From: Echiichthys vipera
Lineage: Eukaryota > Chordata > Actinopteri > Perciformes > Trachinidae
Direction: 5' to 3'
Assembly: GCA_963691815.1 (NCBI GenBank)
Contig: OY829652.1
Coordinates: 32,728,920-32,792,919 of the forward strand
Length of the DNA: 64,000 nt
In this document: positions 1-13,695 of the stretch, piece by piece
Layout of the letters: every line of letters begins with the position of its first letter
How positions within the stretch are numbered: position 1 is the stretch's first letter
Program-made: the position numbers and the translations under genes
Notes under the pieces: model-generated
The model's input: the letters and a program-made list of their open reading frames with translations, nothing else
What the model was told of the DNA's origin: nothing
Databases searched by the model: none

Positions 1-239
1 AGAGATGCTTCTTTTCTACCCAATCATGTTCCACCTGTTTCCAGTTAACCTGTTCACCTGTGGAATTTGGAGCATTCCTCAACTTTTCCAGTCTTTTGTT
101 TCCCCTGTCCCAGATTTTTAGGAACATGTTGCAGGCATCAAATTCAAAATGAGTAAATATATTTTTTTTTAAAACAAAAATGAATTTGATCAGTTTGAAC
201 ATTATAAATCTTGTCTTTGTAGTGTATTCAATTGAATAT
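1..239. mobile_element. Partial copy of a Tc1-type element's long inverted repeat
   Basis: Bases about 130-230 match the right end of the element at 9284-9998: the same stretch begins with 'gcatcaaattcaaaatgagt' and ends with 'cttgtctttgtagtgtatt'. The copy is cut by the window edge, so its full length is unknown. No coding potential remains. Confidence 0.6.
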
Positions 240-1090
240 TGGTTTTAGGGTTTATATATAGCACATTTCAGCAGCAGGTCAATTCAAAGCACTTTACATA
301 AACAATAAAGGAACATTGAAACTATTAAATACATCTCATCTCATCTCATCTTCAACCTCTTATCCAGGGTCGGGTCTCAGAGGCAGCAGCCCCCAAACTT
401 CCCTTTCCCGGGCCACATTAACCAGCTCTAACTGGGGGATCACGAGGCGTTCCCAGGCCAGTGTGGAGATCTAATCTCTCCACCTGGTCCTGGGTCTTCC
501 CCGAGGCCTCCTCCCAGCTGGACGTGCCTGGAACGTCTCCCTAGGGAGGCGCCCACTATTAAATACAAGATTTAAAAAAGGATAAAAGACAAAAGATACA
601 AGTTACAGTACATTGCTGTATACAACATTATTTATAATATGATTTAATAAAGGCATCATCAAACAGAAAAGTTTTCAATAAAACTAAGAGTTGCAACAGA
701 ACTGCAGTTTCTGGAAAAACTAAATGCTGCTTCTCCATGTTTAGTTCCGACTCTGGGAACAGTGAGCAGAAGATGTACCAGACCACCTGAGAGGTCTCGA
801 TAGTTCATAATGTAGCAGAAGATCTAAAAATAACCATTCAGTGATTTATAAACCAGCAGTACTCAGAAATATATCTTTGACTCACTGTAAGCTAGTGTAA
901 AGACCTCAGAACTATAGCGATGTGATCCACTTTCTTGGTCCTAGTGAGGACTCAAGCAGCAGTGTTCTGAATCACCTACAGCTTTCCAGTGAACTTTTCG
1001 GGAGATGTGTAGAGACACTGTTACAGTACTTGAGTCTTCAGAAGGTGTTTTTTCCAAATCCTGCTGAGACACAAGTCCTTTAACCACTGA
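240..1090. repeat. Degraded interspersed repeat, split by a LINE tail
   Basis: The stretch has the 'caaagcactttacataaac' motif and the 'ccaaatcctgctgagacacaagtcc' type of text that recurs through teleost genomes. I recognise it as a repeat but cannot name the family. It is interrupted at 333-554 by a LINE 3' end. Confidence 0.5.
333..554 (-). mobile_element. 5'-truncated LINE 3' end with target-site duplication
   Basis: The 222-bp insert is flanked by the perfect 12-bp repeat actattaaatac at 321-332 and 555-566. On the minus strand it reads as the end of a reverse-transcriptase ORF2 (a run like W..LAWERLV..Q, then a stop) followed by a short (GATGA)n tail. This is the usual anatomy of a truncated non-LTR retrotransposon. 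The clade is not settled. Confidence 0.75.
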
Positions 1091-3427
1091 TATATACTTA
1101 ATTTTACTTTTATAAATTTACTTTTTTAACTTTTCCAGCGTGCACACACCTGGTACCCAAAGCCTGCTTAGAACTAGTATGTAGTATGGATTTGGACAAC
1201 CACACTAGGTCCTGCCAGTCTTGAGAATTGGACCAACAACCCCCTGACAACTAGAGTCCTTGTTTGTTTGTCTGCTTGTTTGTTTTACCATGTTTTTAAT
1301 TCAATTGAAAATAAAATCACTTGTATTATAGAGATGGTTGGAATTGCTTGGAGGAGCAGGAGGAGTCCTTATTTCATAACATATTGTAGTGTAGATAGTG
1401 CATTGTAATTCCAACAGTTTGTGGTGTACATTTGTATCTTATCTAAATAGAAAGATTTTTCTTTCGGCTGGACATTGGCCATGCTTTGTCAGATTCCTTC
1501 TATCATTCATCTCCCGGCCTTGGTCATGCTTAACCATCTGCTCACTATATAAGCCTTTCTTCCTGCCAGATCTTTCCCAGTTGTCTATCCTTACTCACTT
1601 CTATCTTACTTTTACCACCTGTCTATCTTAGTGCTCATCCTCACTGGGCTCTGTGAAGCCCCCAGGCTTTGTCCCCCACCTTTGGTGAGATTGGCATGGC
1701 CCACTCGGCAGTCTTGCCCCTTCCAGCATTGCCCTCCCTCTCTCAACAAATTTGCTTCTTATTTGGTCAAGACAGAAAAGCTATCAATTTAATGAGGCCT
1801 ACCCAGCAACACAACTACAGTACATCGGGAAGCATTTTGGATGTGTGTACAGACTCCAGTAACACATACAAATGCACAAAAAAGGACAAATTAAGTGCAA
1901 TAACTATATATTTTTAATTCAAACCAATATGACATGATATGATATGATGTCTTTGATGTGGTCTAGGCATGAGTGTGTGTTATTGTATGGGTAGGGGTGA
2001 GTTTGTCAGTTCTGAGAAATCGGAGTGAAGCAGAGAGAGGCAAATGAGATCCATTCCTAGCTCTCCGTCCAACAGATCTTCTGATTAGTGGCGTGTTAAC
2101 TGGCCTGTGTCATATGGAAATCCTTCCATTTGCATCTCTTGAGAAAGAGGCGTAAAACCATTTATCTATTTAAATATATTCTGGCTGATATGGCTGTTGG
2201 ACTTTAGAACAGGGTATAATAATGTTTACTGATCAACTGATCAGCTGGCTGCTGATTCCTCACTGTTTTTGGTTGAGTGAACAACCAGGTCCTCCTCGGC
2301 AAGCCTCCCATGGCAACCCAGGAGTGAGCACACCACTTCTCCTTTTCTGATTGGATCACACATAACAAATCTGATATTATATCTCCTCTCCTTCTGATTG
2401 GATCCTGCTTTAATTAACTGATAGTGCAAGTGCATGTGATTGGACCGAAGTTGCAGGATTGTTGGGAAATTTCAGCTCAGATGAAGTGAAAGTCTGTCTG
2501 TCAACCTAGAATTTGTTGCATCCATTGTGTTTTCCCAAAGGAGAGCTGTCCGAAATGAAGTCTTCATAGTGCACCACAGGAGCAACTCCACTTACAACAT
2601 TGTCCCTATTGTTCTCCCTCCTTCAGCAGCTAACCCCACCCCAATACTGTCTTTCGTGGAAAGACAGCCTTGAGGCACGATCCTAGAAGGAGCAGAGTAG
2701 GGGAGTTCAAAGCGTTATCACGCACCGAACGTCTTTTCATCATGTTTTAGAAACAAGCGTTCGCACTAATCCCCCAATAATCTCTCCAGGAGAACTGGGG
2801 CGATAAGGAGCGCCACCCACGGCTTTTCAAACACTTTTTGGGTAGTCTCTTCTCACTCCCTATCTCTCCTCCCTCTACCTCCTCTACTCTCCTCTCCGCT
2901 TCCTCCTTCCCTCATTCCCCTAGAAGGACGAGTGAAGGTGATCACTGTCTCCTCCTTATTCTCTCTGGAGCTGTTTTCTTTTTCTTTTCTTCTTGCGTTG
3001 ACTCTGAGCCGGTTTGTTTACATCCTGATTTTGATCTTTTTTATCTGGACTCATCAACAGTGTTTCTCAGCCTCTCTGTTTCCCTCTCTCCTCTGCCCAT
3101 CAAATTAGAATGTTAATTAAAATGGTGCTCCTTCAGAAGATGACAAATCGATGATTATGGCGACTGTTTAGACACCTTCTGTAATGCCCCCCAGAAGAAT
3201 ACAATACTGTATGTAAGGAAGGTTCTTAAAAAGGATCGAGAGAGGTATAACAAGAGTTTCTGTCTTTAAAGATATATCAAATAACAAATACAAATTTAAG
3301 CTACGAGCAGCGGTGAACGGGCCCTCACACATGGGCATTTCTGTAACCGTTTGATGCCGGGCATGGGGCTGCAGCCGATCTATTGCAACTTTTTCAGCAC
3401 TTCCCACATCCACTGTGTGGCACTAAA
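1091..3427. other. Intergenic or intronic DNA, no gene seen
   Basis: Open frames are short, lack family resemblance and are not bounded by convincing splice sites. A pyrimidine-rich stretch lies at 2840-3110. If zfpm1 starts left of the window, this is intronic. I saw no zfpm1 5' exon here. Confidence 0.5.
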
Positions 3428-3760
3428 GAGCACGTAGTAAACATGCTTTGTGTTGCTCTGTATCAAGTGTTGAAAGCACTTTGATGTTAATCGGATGAAG
3501 TCTGTCATATTAAACTGACTTCCTGTTGCCAGTAGGGGGTGCTGTGGCTGTTGGTCAATATTGGTGTGTAGTTGTCCTGAGGCCTGGGCTTTTAGTAAGG
3601 ATGATTTTGGTGCAGTTTGGACCATGTATGTTTAATTTACTTCCTGTTAGATGGGTAAAGGCGTACCTTTGGTTGCACACTACAGCGACACAGAGCAAAA
3701 ACAAAAGAGAGCACATACTAAACACGCTTTGGGTTGTTCTATATCAAGTGTAGGACACAC
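3428..3760. repeat. Two diverged direct repeats about 280 bp apart
   Basis: Bases 3428-3478 and 3708-3758 are similar: both run from 'gagcac' through 'aaca.gctttg.gttg' to 'tatcaagtgt'. The pair suggests a diverged tandem unit of about 280 bp. No coding function is seen. Confidence 0.5.
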
Positions 3761-3794
3761 AGTGAAAACTTGATGTACAGTAAATTGGATTATT

Positions 3795-4950
3795 TTAACA
3801 TATCAGGCACAATATTTTCCCTAGGATCTTAGAGAGAAAAGAAAGGTAAGATATAGGTCTATAGGTGGCTAGAACCTCTGGATCAAGACTGGACTTTTTA
3901 AGAAGCGGTTTAATTACAGCTACTTTAAAAGACTGTGGTACATAACCTGATGATAAAGACAGGTTAATCATATCTGATACAGGAGTGCTAACTAAAGGTA
4001 ACACTTCTTTAAGTAACCTAGTTGGGATAGAGTCTAGGAGACAATTAGAAGGCTTTGATGCTGAAATGGTAGATGTCAATTTGTTAAGGTCGACTGTAGA
4101 AAAGCGAGTGAGTTGATTTTGTCTCTAATAGTTATAATTTTGTCATTAAAGAAGGTCATGAAGTCGTTACTACTGAGGGTTATAGGAATACATGGCTCAA
4201 TAGAGCTGTGGCTCTCTGTCAGCCTGGCTACAGTGCTGAAAATAAATCTAGGATTGTTCTTATTCTCCTCTATTAAAGATGAGTAATAGGCTGCTCTGGC
4301 ATTACGGAGGGCCTTCCTATATGTTTTTAGACTTTCTTGCCAAACTAAGCGAGATTCCTCCAATTTAGTAGAACACCATTTATTTTTCAGTTTTCACGAT
4401 ACTTGTTTTAATTCACGGGTTTGTGAGTTATACCACGGAGCTAACTTCCTCTGTTTCATCATCTTCTTTATTAAAGGAGCAACAGAGTCGAGTGTTGTTT
4501 GTAGTGAGCCTGCAACACTGTCAACAAGGTAATCAAACATGACAGAAACTCTGAGAATTCAGAGAGAAATTCAGAGTACGGACCAGGAGCACGGTACACT
4601 ATAACAAGTATGATTGGCTGCACAGTTTTCCAGGTTGAATGTGACTAAGAACAAGACTTTCAAATGAATTATAATTTAGTTTAGGTTTAGGGTTGATTAA
4701 TAGGCGTCATAAATAGTTGCAATGCCTCCTCCTCGACCACTGCCTCGAGGAATATGAGTATTAATATGACTGGGAGGAGTGGATTCATTTAGGCTAACAT
4801 ATTCTTCATGACACAGCAAGGTTGCAGTCAGACAGAGTACATCAATATGGTTATCTGATATCAGATCATTTACTAATACAGCTTAAGATGCCAAAGAATT
4901 TTACATTGGAATTATTAGAATAAAGACATTAGGGTTTTCTCTATAGCTCC
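3795..4950 (-). mobile_element. Fragment of a non-LTR retrotransposon (L2/jockey-like)
   Basis: Two adjacent minus-strand frames (4363-4076 and 4079-3795) encode the region before and at the start of a reverse transcriptase. The later frame has the 'FKVAVIKPLLKK...LDPE..ATYRPIS' pattern typical of fish L2/jockey-like LINEs. The frames are shifted relative to each other, and the palm motif with YADD is absent, so this is a dead 5'/central fragment. The non-coding flank to about 4950 reads as the same element's upstream part. Confidence 0.75.
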
Positions 4951-7900
4951 TCTTGTGTTAACTCTTGACTTAATTCATCTAAATGGTCGGAGGACAGACT
5001 GTGTTTTAAAGGATACTGGGTGTTTGACACTGCAACTCTGCATCCTGATGTGAACTCTGGGTTTCATGGATCAAGACCACTTACAAACTCAGTCAGGTTC
5101 TTAGATATGAGAGCTAAACATCTCACTTGGACTTCAAACATGGACTCAATCTATTCTTACAGCTTTTTTTGGAAAAACCCACATCACCCCTTGAGTGATG
5201 GATGTGTTACCCCAAAATGTTGACCCTGCGTATCATGGCCTTAAGGAGAGCTAGCTTTTAGCTGTGCTGATTGAATCAGCGTGCTCCACATAAGCTACCT
5301 GTCGTATGACTTGCCCACATCATGACAGTAGCTGTCTGTCTCTCAGTCTGTCAACCTGGCCCTGACAGAAGAGCCTATCGCCCTGAGAAAGGGAGAGAGG
5401 AGAGATGATTAGAGAGAGGGGAGAGAAAACCGTCAAATAAGATAAAATACTGATAGACAGAAATGCACCCAGTCTTTCCAGGGAGGAACAAAAGAACCCA
5501 ACAAGAAAGGCAGGAAAGGTCCATCGACAAAAACAAAACATTAGAGAGACAAGGAAATTTAAGAGAAAAAGAGAAGAAGAAAGGTCACAAACATGGAATA
5601 GGAGGATTAAACGAGACAGAGGGAGGAGGTGTTCATCACTCAGTGGCAATGACTGGCTGGTATCTGCATCTCCCTGTCATCTGCACCCGCTTCTGCAGGG
5701 TGGAGGAGGAAGGAAAGAGGAGGAGGAGGTGTAAGAGAGGAGAAGAGGAGAGGGAAAACCTCTATCCTATCTATCTCTGAGCCTCATCTCCGGCAGTTCA
5801 GGAGCCTGCTTTCCAAGAGTGCCTCATTTTCAAATCTCTTATCTCAGCCCCCGTTTTAAGTATCGCAGTTTTATATTTTTACATGTCATTTGCATGCAGT
5901 TCATCAAACCTGGCTCCCTCTATTTTTTTCTCCTTCTTTTTCTGCTTCTCAGAGGTGTGTGCCGATACGAGCACAAGGGAATAAGCTTTCACTCTGCTGT
6001 GAGCCATAGCCATGTACTGTATTGCCATACTTGTACCTTGTGAGAGGACTATACAGTGTAAAAAGTATCTTTTGTCTCTGTTGAATGTTAGAGAAATGCT
6101 GTGTGTGTGTGTGTGTGCGTGTGCGTGTGCGTGTGCGCGTGTGTGTGTGTGGCGGATGAGAGTAGGTTTCTGATTTTTATCTGCCTTCCTTTTCTTCTTT
6201 GTATTTTTGGAGGATTCACACAGTGACCTCTTTGTTTGGGACAGTGAGTACAGCCCTCCAACCCCCTGGATTGGAGGAAAAAAAACATTTCCTGTAGCCG
6301 GGAGATAGAACGAAAGACAGAGAGAGAAAAGAGGGAAAGATAGGATGGGAAAGGAGGGGCAGGTAGACAGAAGGGTAGGAATGAGAGTTGGGGAGAGGAA
6401 GAGAATTGGAGATTAGGAAAGAAAGAAAGAGGTGTATAAAAGGAAGGAGGTGGTGCAAGAGAGACGGCGAAAGAGGAGAAGGCAGGAAGAGGATGATTGA
6501 ATGAGTGAATTTGTGAGAGGAGTGAATGAATGAACGATTGAAACAGTTGAAAAGGTCATGAGAGGAGCAGGGTGCGGAAATAAATTCCCAGGGGAAAAAA
6601 TGTTTAAAAGACTTAATGCAATAGAGGGTTTTTAGAGGGAAAATGTAGAATTTGGAATATGTCATGAAGTGGCATATCTACAGGCTTTGGTTGTATTTGG
6701 TTGTGTTCTGTGAGAAACTTCCATAATAATTTCAGACTCTTCAGGCTTTGTCATAGCTGGGTATAATTTGTAGCATCTTAGTATATGAGTGAAGACAGAG
6801 AAAGTGAGATACTTGCCACAGCTGCATTTCTACAGAGATGAAACAGAGAAAATATAGTTTTATTTCCCTGAGTCACTGCTTTGTTCTCTATAATGGCGCT
6901 CCATCTCCTTATTTATTTTCTAGATGGCTCGACCCTCTCTCTCTCTGTCCTCTCTGTCTCATACTTGGCTCATTGAGCCTCCATCCAAAGCTGATATTTC
7001 CAACTGACAGTTGGTAACTGCCTGACTCTGACTTTGCTACGAGCTAATTGGCTGTTGAAACAGGTGATTAGCCTTACTTTCTAAATCCAGCTGCTGAAGA
7101 CTTGACAAGCTGAATATTGAGAACTATCTACATACTGAATGTTTGCATTATATGTCCAGTACAGTCAGATTTGTAATCGTACTCTTGAATCAGTTTGTGA
7201 TTGCAGACTGTACTGTATTTAAGCAAAGCTTCTGTATGTCTGCATGTGTTAAGACATCATGTAATATTTGAGAAACGTGTCTCTGTTCGGGGTAGGTAAT
7301 AAAGCCAAACAGCATATAAAGAAACATATAGAGGATACTACCTAAACTCTGGGTATGCAGAACTCATTGTAATTGTTTTATTTACTGTAAGGTATCGTGA
7401 GGTCATTTGCTGTGGTAACGAAAAATGAAGTCCCCTGTGACTGGTGGGGTGAACATACTTGAACATTGAATATTATAATGACAACGACAAAGACACTGTA
7501 TTTAATGTGCATTGGTCATGTCTAGCCAATAATCCGACAATGAGTATCTGGCACCAAAGAAAAAGAAGCTGTTGTAAGAAAATAGAAAAGCCTCTTAAAA
7601 AGCTGTTACCCGACATCATATGGCACTGAATGTTTTAATATCACTGCTGTCATTGACCTGATTGAGTTCTGTTAAAGCATTTATACCCATTTATGGGGGA
7701 TATTGGACAGTGCAGTATTGTTCAATTCTACAGACCAGTCCTGGTTTTTATAGAAGGTCAAACTGTTGTATTAGTCCAACTGTCCTTCTGCAACCATGTA
7801 TATAAGCATGCATCGACATGGACTTGTATGATTTACATTTAATGACCATGAGACTGTCTTGTTCCAACCATTACAGAGCCGTGTTAACCATATTAGACAA

Positions 7901-8195
7901 TGTGAAACGGTATACACCATTAAATCATAGATGTGCTCGATGTACCAGTAATGATTTGCATATACAAACGCACTTATTCCCCTGTGGTAGCAGTAAAACT
8001 GTGGCCGTTGACAGCTGTACAGAGAAATCTTAATCTGCTCATCTGCAGGGTAGGATGGTAGTGGTGCTGAAGGGGGATGGGGGACTCAGTATATATTTTT
8101 TTCTCCATTTCCACATTTAATTGAAGTGCATATAGAGAACAAGGTGATGTAAGATGGGGTTAGACACTGGGGTTAGTTCAGGGAAAGTTTGCTAC
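4951..8195. other. Non-coding stretch with a short TG microsatellite
   Basis: No frame shows domain resemblance. A TG/CG-interrupted repeat sits at about 6100-6150, and purine-rich tracts at 5390-5770 and 6300-6500 give spurious long frames. Nothing else can be supported. Confidence 0.5.
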
Positions 8196-8199
8196 TTTC

Positions 8200-8249
8200 C
8201 CTCCTCCTCCTCCTCCTCCTCCTCCTCATCATCATCATCATCATCATCA
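8200..8249. repeat. Compound (CTC)n(ATC)n microsatellite
   Basis: Direct reading shows trinucleotide runs of CTC followed by ATC. Confidence 0.9.
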
Positions 8250-8444
8250 GTACTGTCTGGCTCCCCAAAGAGAGGGAGAGAAGGAGGGGGGGGCATGGGG
8301 GGCATTTTGATACTGAATGAGGGAATGAAGGAAGAAAATGAAGAAATGAAATCAGCCTGGCATCATTTGCATTCAAGTTTTATCATTGTTGAGGAGGGCG
8401 TTTTTGGGCCTGATAAGAAGAGGGCGTCGCAGGCTGCGGTGGAG

Positions 8445-9283
<839 letters not shown>

Positions 9284-9998
9284 ACAGTGATTTGCAAATC
9301 CTTTTCAACCTATATTCAATTGAGTACACTACAAAGACAAGATATTTAATGTTCAAACTGAGAAACTTTGTTTTTATGCAAATATTCCCTCATTTTGAAT
9401 TGATACCTGCAACATGTTCCTAAAAAGCAGGGAGGGAGGCAGGTTTACCACTGTGTTACATCACCTTTCCTTTTAACAACACTCTAAGTGTTTGGGAACT
9501 AAGGACACTAATTGTTGACGCTTTGGATGTGGAATTCTTTTCCATTCTTGCTTGATGTATGACTTCAGTTGCTCATCAGTCTGAGGTCTCCGTTTTCATA
9601 TTTTGAGTTTCATAAAGCTCCACACATTTTCAATGGCAGACAGGTGTGGACTGCAGCAGGCCAGTCTAGTACCTGCACTCTTTTCCTACGAAGCCACGCA
9701 GCTGTAAAACCTGCAGAATGTGTCTTGGCATTGTCTCGCTGAAGCAGGGACTTCCCTGAAAAAGACGTTGCTTGGATGGCAGTATATGTTGCTCCAAAAC
9801 CTTTCAGCATCAGTGGTAAGCATCAAATTCAAAATGAGTGAATATTTGCAAAAACAATAAAGTTTATCAGTTTGAACATTGAATATCTTGTCTTTGTAGT
9901 GTATTCAACTGAATACAAGTTGAAATGGATTTAGGAATAATTGCATTCTGTTTTTATTCACATTGTACACAATGTCCCAACTTTATTGGAATTGGGGT
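9284..9998 (-). mobile_element. Deleted Tc1/mariner-type element with long inverted repeats
   Basis: Bases 9290-9415 are the reverse complement of 9820-9935 over more than 100 bp, giving long terminal inverted repeats. The right end runs to 'ggaattggggttgta', a known end of a common teleost Tc1-type repeat. Between them a minus-strand frame at 9810-9610 keeps a Tc1-like catalytic segment (QRDNAKTH, then a WL.RKR.QVLDWP run). The second Asp (in DN) is present, but the third catalytic block is scrambled, so it is inactive. Confidence 0.75.
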
Positions 9999-10236
9999 TG
10001 TAATTTCCTTACTTTCCTTTATATAGAGAGATAGAAAACACTTGGGGGCAGCCTAGGTTGACCCTGTGGGTTCAGACACGTTTCTCGACTGACTGTTAGA
10101 CTATTGGAGTCAATAAGATCGGCATCAGACCAAGAGAAGTGAAAAAGGTTTTGATACCATCCGGTGGCCTCTCCGTTCTCCTTAACTCACGCCCACATCT
10201 TTGGCATCTGCATTCTGTACTGGCCTGCTTAATTAC

Positions 10237-10566
<330 letters not shown>

Positions 10567-10789
10567 CGTGGCTATAAAGTACCATGTTTTTTGTTGCAGG
10601 TTGAAGTTGTATATAATACATCTTGTAGTTGGCTGTTATGTTGTTACTTAATTTCATTAGTTAAACCTTGGACTCTTGCTTTCTCACAGTAAAACCAACA
10701 CCATCTGTGGCAGAAACAGTTGATCAGTAAATCAAGCTGTGGTCACATTGAGGACTTGCTATTTGAATGCTAAATAGATGCCTAAGGGC

Positions 10790-11165
10790 GCACTCACACT
10801 GTCGGTCCGTACCATGCTCGGGCTTTAGGGTACTTGTCCCCCCCTCCAGGCCCGTTTGTACTCACACTCCATAGACCTCGGAGTTTTTGTGCGTCTTGTC
10901 GACTGTTTTGGAATATTTCATCGACCAAATCTGCAGTAAACACTCCACCTCCGCATCACACCAACGTGAACCTTTCACCGCCATTGTTTTAAATGTCCGC
11001 GCATGCTCCGTCTTTTTTTTTTTTCTATGTCCGAAAAGGTGCACATAAAATGACGCCGATCTCCCAAACAGTCCATGGCCAGCAAGCTGGCCGCAGTTAG
11101 GCGCGGTGCGGTTGCACTCACACTGGTCAAACGAACTAAAATAGTTTTTTTTTTTTTTAAAACAA
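10790..11165 (-). mobile_element. Fragment of a DNA transposon with a Myb/SANT-like remnant
   Basis: Both edges carry a 'gcactcacactg' motif (10788 and 11112 areas). On the minus strand the interior reads SRWCDAEVECLLQIW and KTHKNSEVY, the pattern of Myb/SANT-like domains of PIF/Harbinger accessory proteins. The frame stops soon after. The family assignment is tentative. Confidence 0.5.
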
Positions 11166-11368
11166 AGAAACATCTACGATGTTACATAACTAGGGATAAA
11201 TGACTTTCCCAAATATATTATGTATTGTATTGTTATGTTTTGTCCTAGAGGACAGGAATAAAAGTGTTTCTCAAACATTCTCCAATAAGAAAATATGGGA
11301 GAGTAACACATTTAGTGAGAGTAAGTACTTTAAGAACAAGTCTGTGTGAGTGTATCTCATTTGCTCTT

Positions 11369-12429
<1,061 letters not shown>

Positions 12430-13695
12430 CCTATCTTCAGTGCCGTTTTTGTCACACATGTTTCAGATCAACAAACAAATTTTAATATCAGACAAAGGTC
12501 ACCTGAGGAAAAACAAAATGCAGTTTTTAAATGGTGATGGCATTTATTACGGGGAAAAAGCCTGCAACAACTGCAGTCAAGCATTTGTGATAACTGATAA
12601 ATGAGTCTCTCACATCGCTGTGGAGGAATTGTGGTCCACACTTGTGGCAGAAATGTTTTAATGCAGCCACACTGGAGGGTTTTTGAGCATGAGCGGCCTG
12701 TTTAAGGTCTTGTCACAGCATCTCAATCAGATTTGAGTCCAGACTTTGACTAAGCCACTCCAAAACCATTCAGAGGGGGACATGCTGGTGTGCTCAGACC
12801 ATTGTCCTGCTGCATTACCCAAGTGCTCTTGAGCTTAAGGTCACAAACTGATGTGCGGACATTCTCCTTCAGGATTTTCTGGTAGAGAGCAGAATTCATG
12901 GTTTCATCAATTACAGCAAGTGGTCCAGGTCCTGAAGCAACAAAGCAGCCCTAGACCATCACACTACCACCACCATCTTTGACTGTTTCTATGGTGTTGT
13001 GTCTCTGAAATGCTGTGTTATTTTTTTTTTCCAGATTTAAAAGGACACACAAAAAGTCCACTTTTGACTCGTTAGTCCACAGAGTATTTTTCAAAAAGTC
13101 TTGGGGATCATCCAGATGTTTTTGGCAAATGTGTGAGGGGCTGTGTGTTCTTTTTGGTCAGCGATGGTGTTAGCCTTGGAACTCTCCCATGATGCCATTT
13201 TTGCCCCGTCTCTTTCTTCTTGTTGAATCATGAACACTGACCTAACTGAGGCAAGTGAGGCCTGCGGAGCTTTAGCTGTTGTTCTGGGTTCTTTTGTGAC
13301 CTCCTGGATTAGTCGTAGATGCGCTCTTGGAGTCATTTTTGTTGTCCACTCCTGGGAAGGTTTACCACTGCTCCATTTTTTCTCCATGTTGTGGATAATG
13401 GCTCTCACTGTGGTTCACTGGAGTCCTAACTCCTTAGAAATGGCTTTGTAACCATTTCCAGACCGATAGATGGGGGAGGGGGCACAATCCCTTACTCGCA
13501 CAGGGCCAGATTGGTTTGGATAGCTTTTTTCCCTTAATAAATGAATTCATCATTAAAAAAAATGCATTTTGTATTTACTCAGGTTATCTTTGTCTGATAT
13601 TAAAATTTGTTTGACGATCTGAAGCATGCAAGTGTGGCAAAAAGAACAGAGGAAATCTGTAAGGGAGCAACTACTTTTTCACAGCCCTGTACCTT
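12430..13695 (-). mobile_element. Degenerate Tc1-like transposon
   Basis: Bases about 12455-12560 match the reverse complement of about 13520-13630 (for example 'caaattttaatatcagacaa'), so the element has long terminal inverted repeats. A minus-strand frame at 13408-13091 encodes the N-terminal DNA-binding part of a Tc1-like transposase (TKMTPRAHLRLIQEVTKEP, then LTFAK-like text). Its catalytic half is broken by stops and frame changes. The outer right end reads toward 'actactttttcacagccct', a familiar teleost Tc1 end. Inactive relic. Confidence 0.8.
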
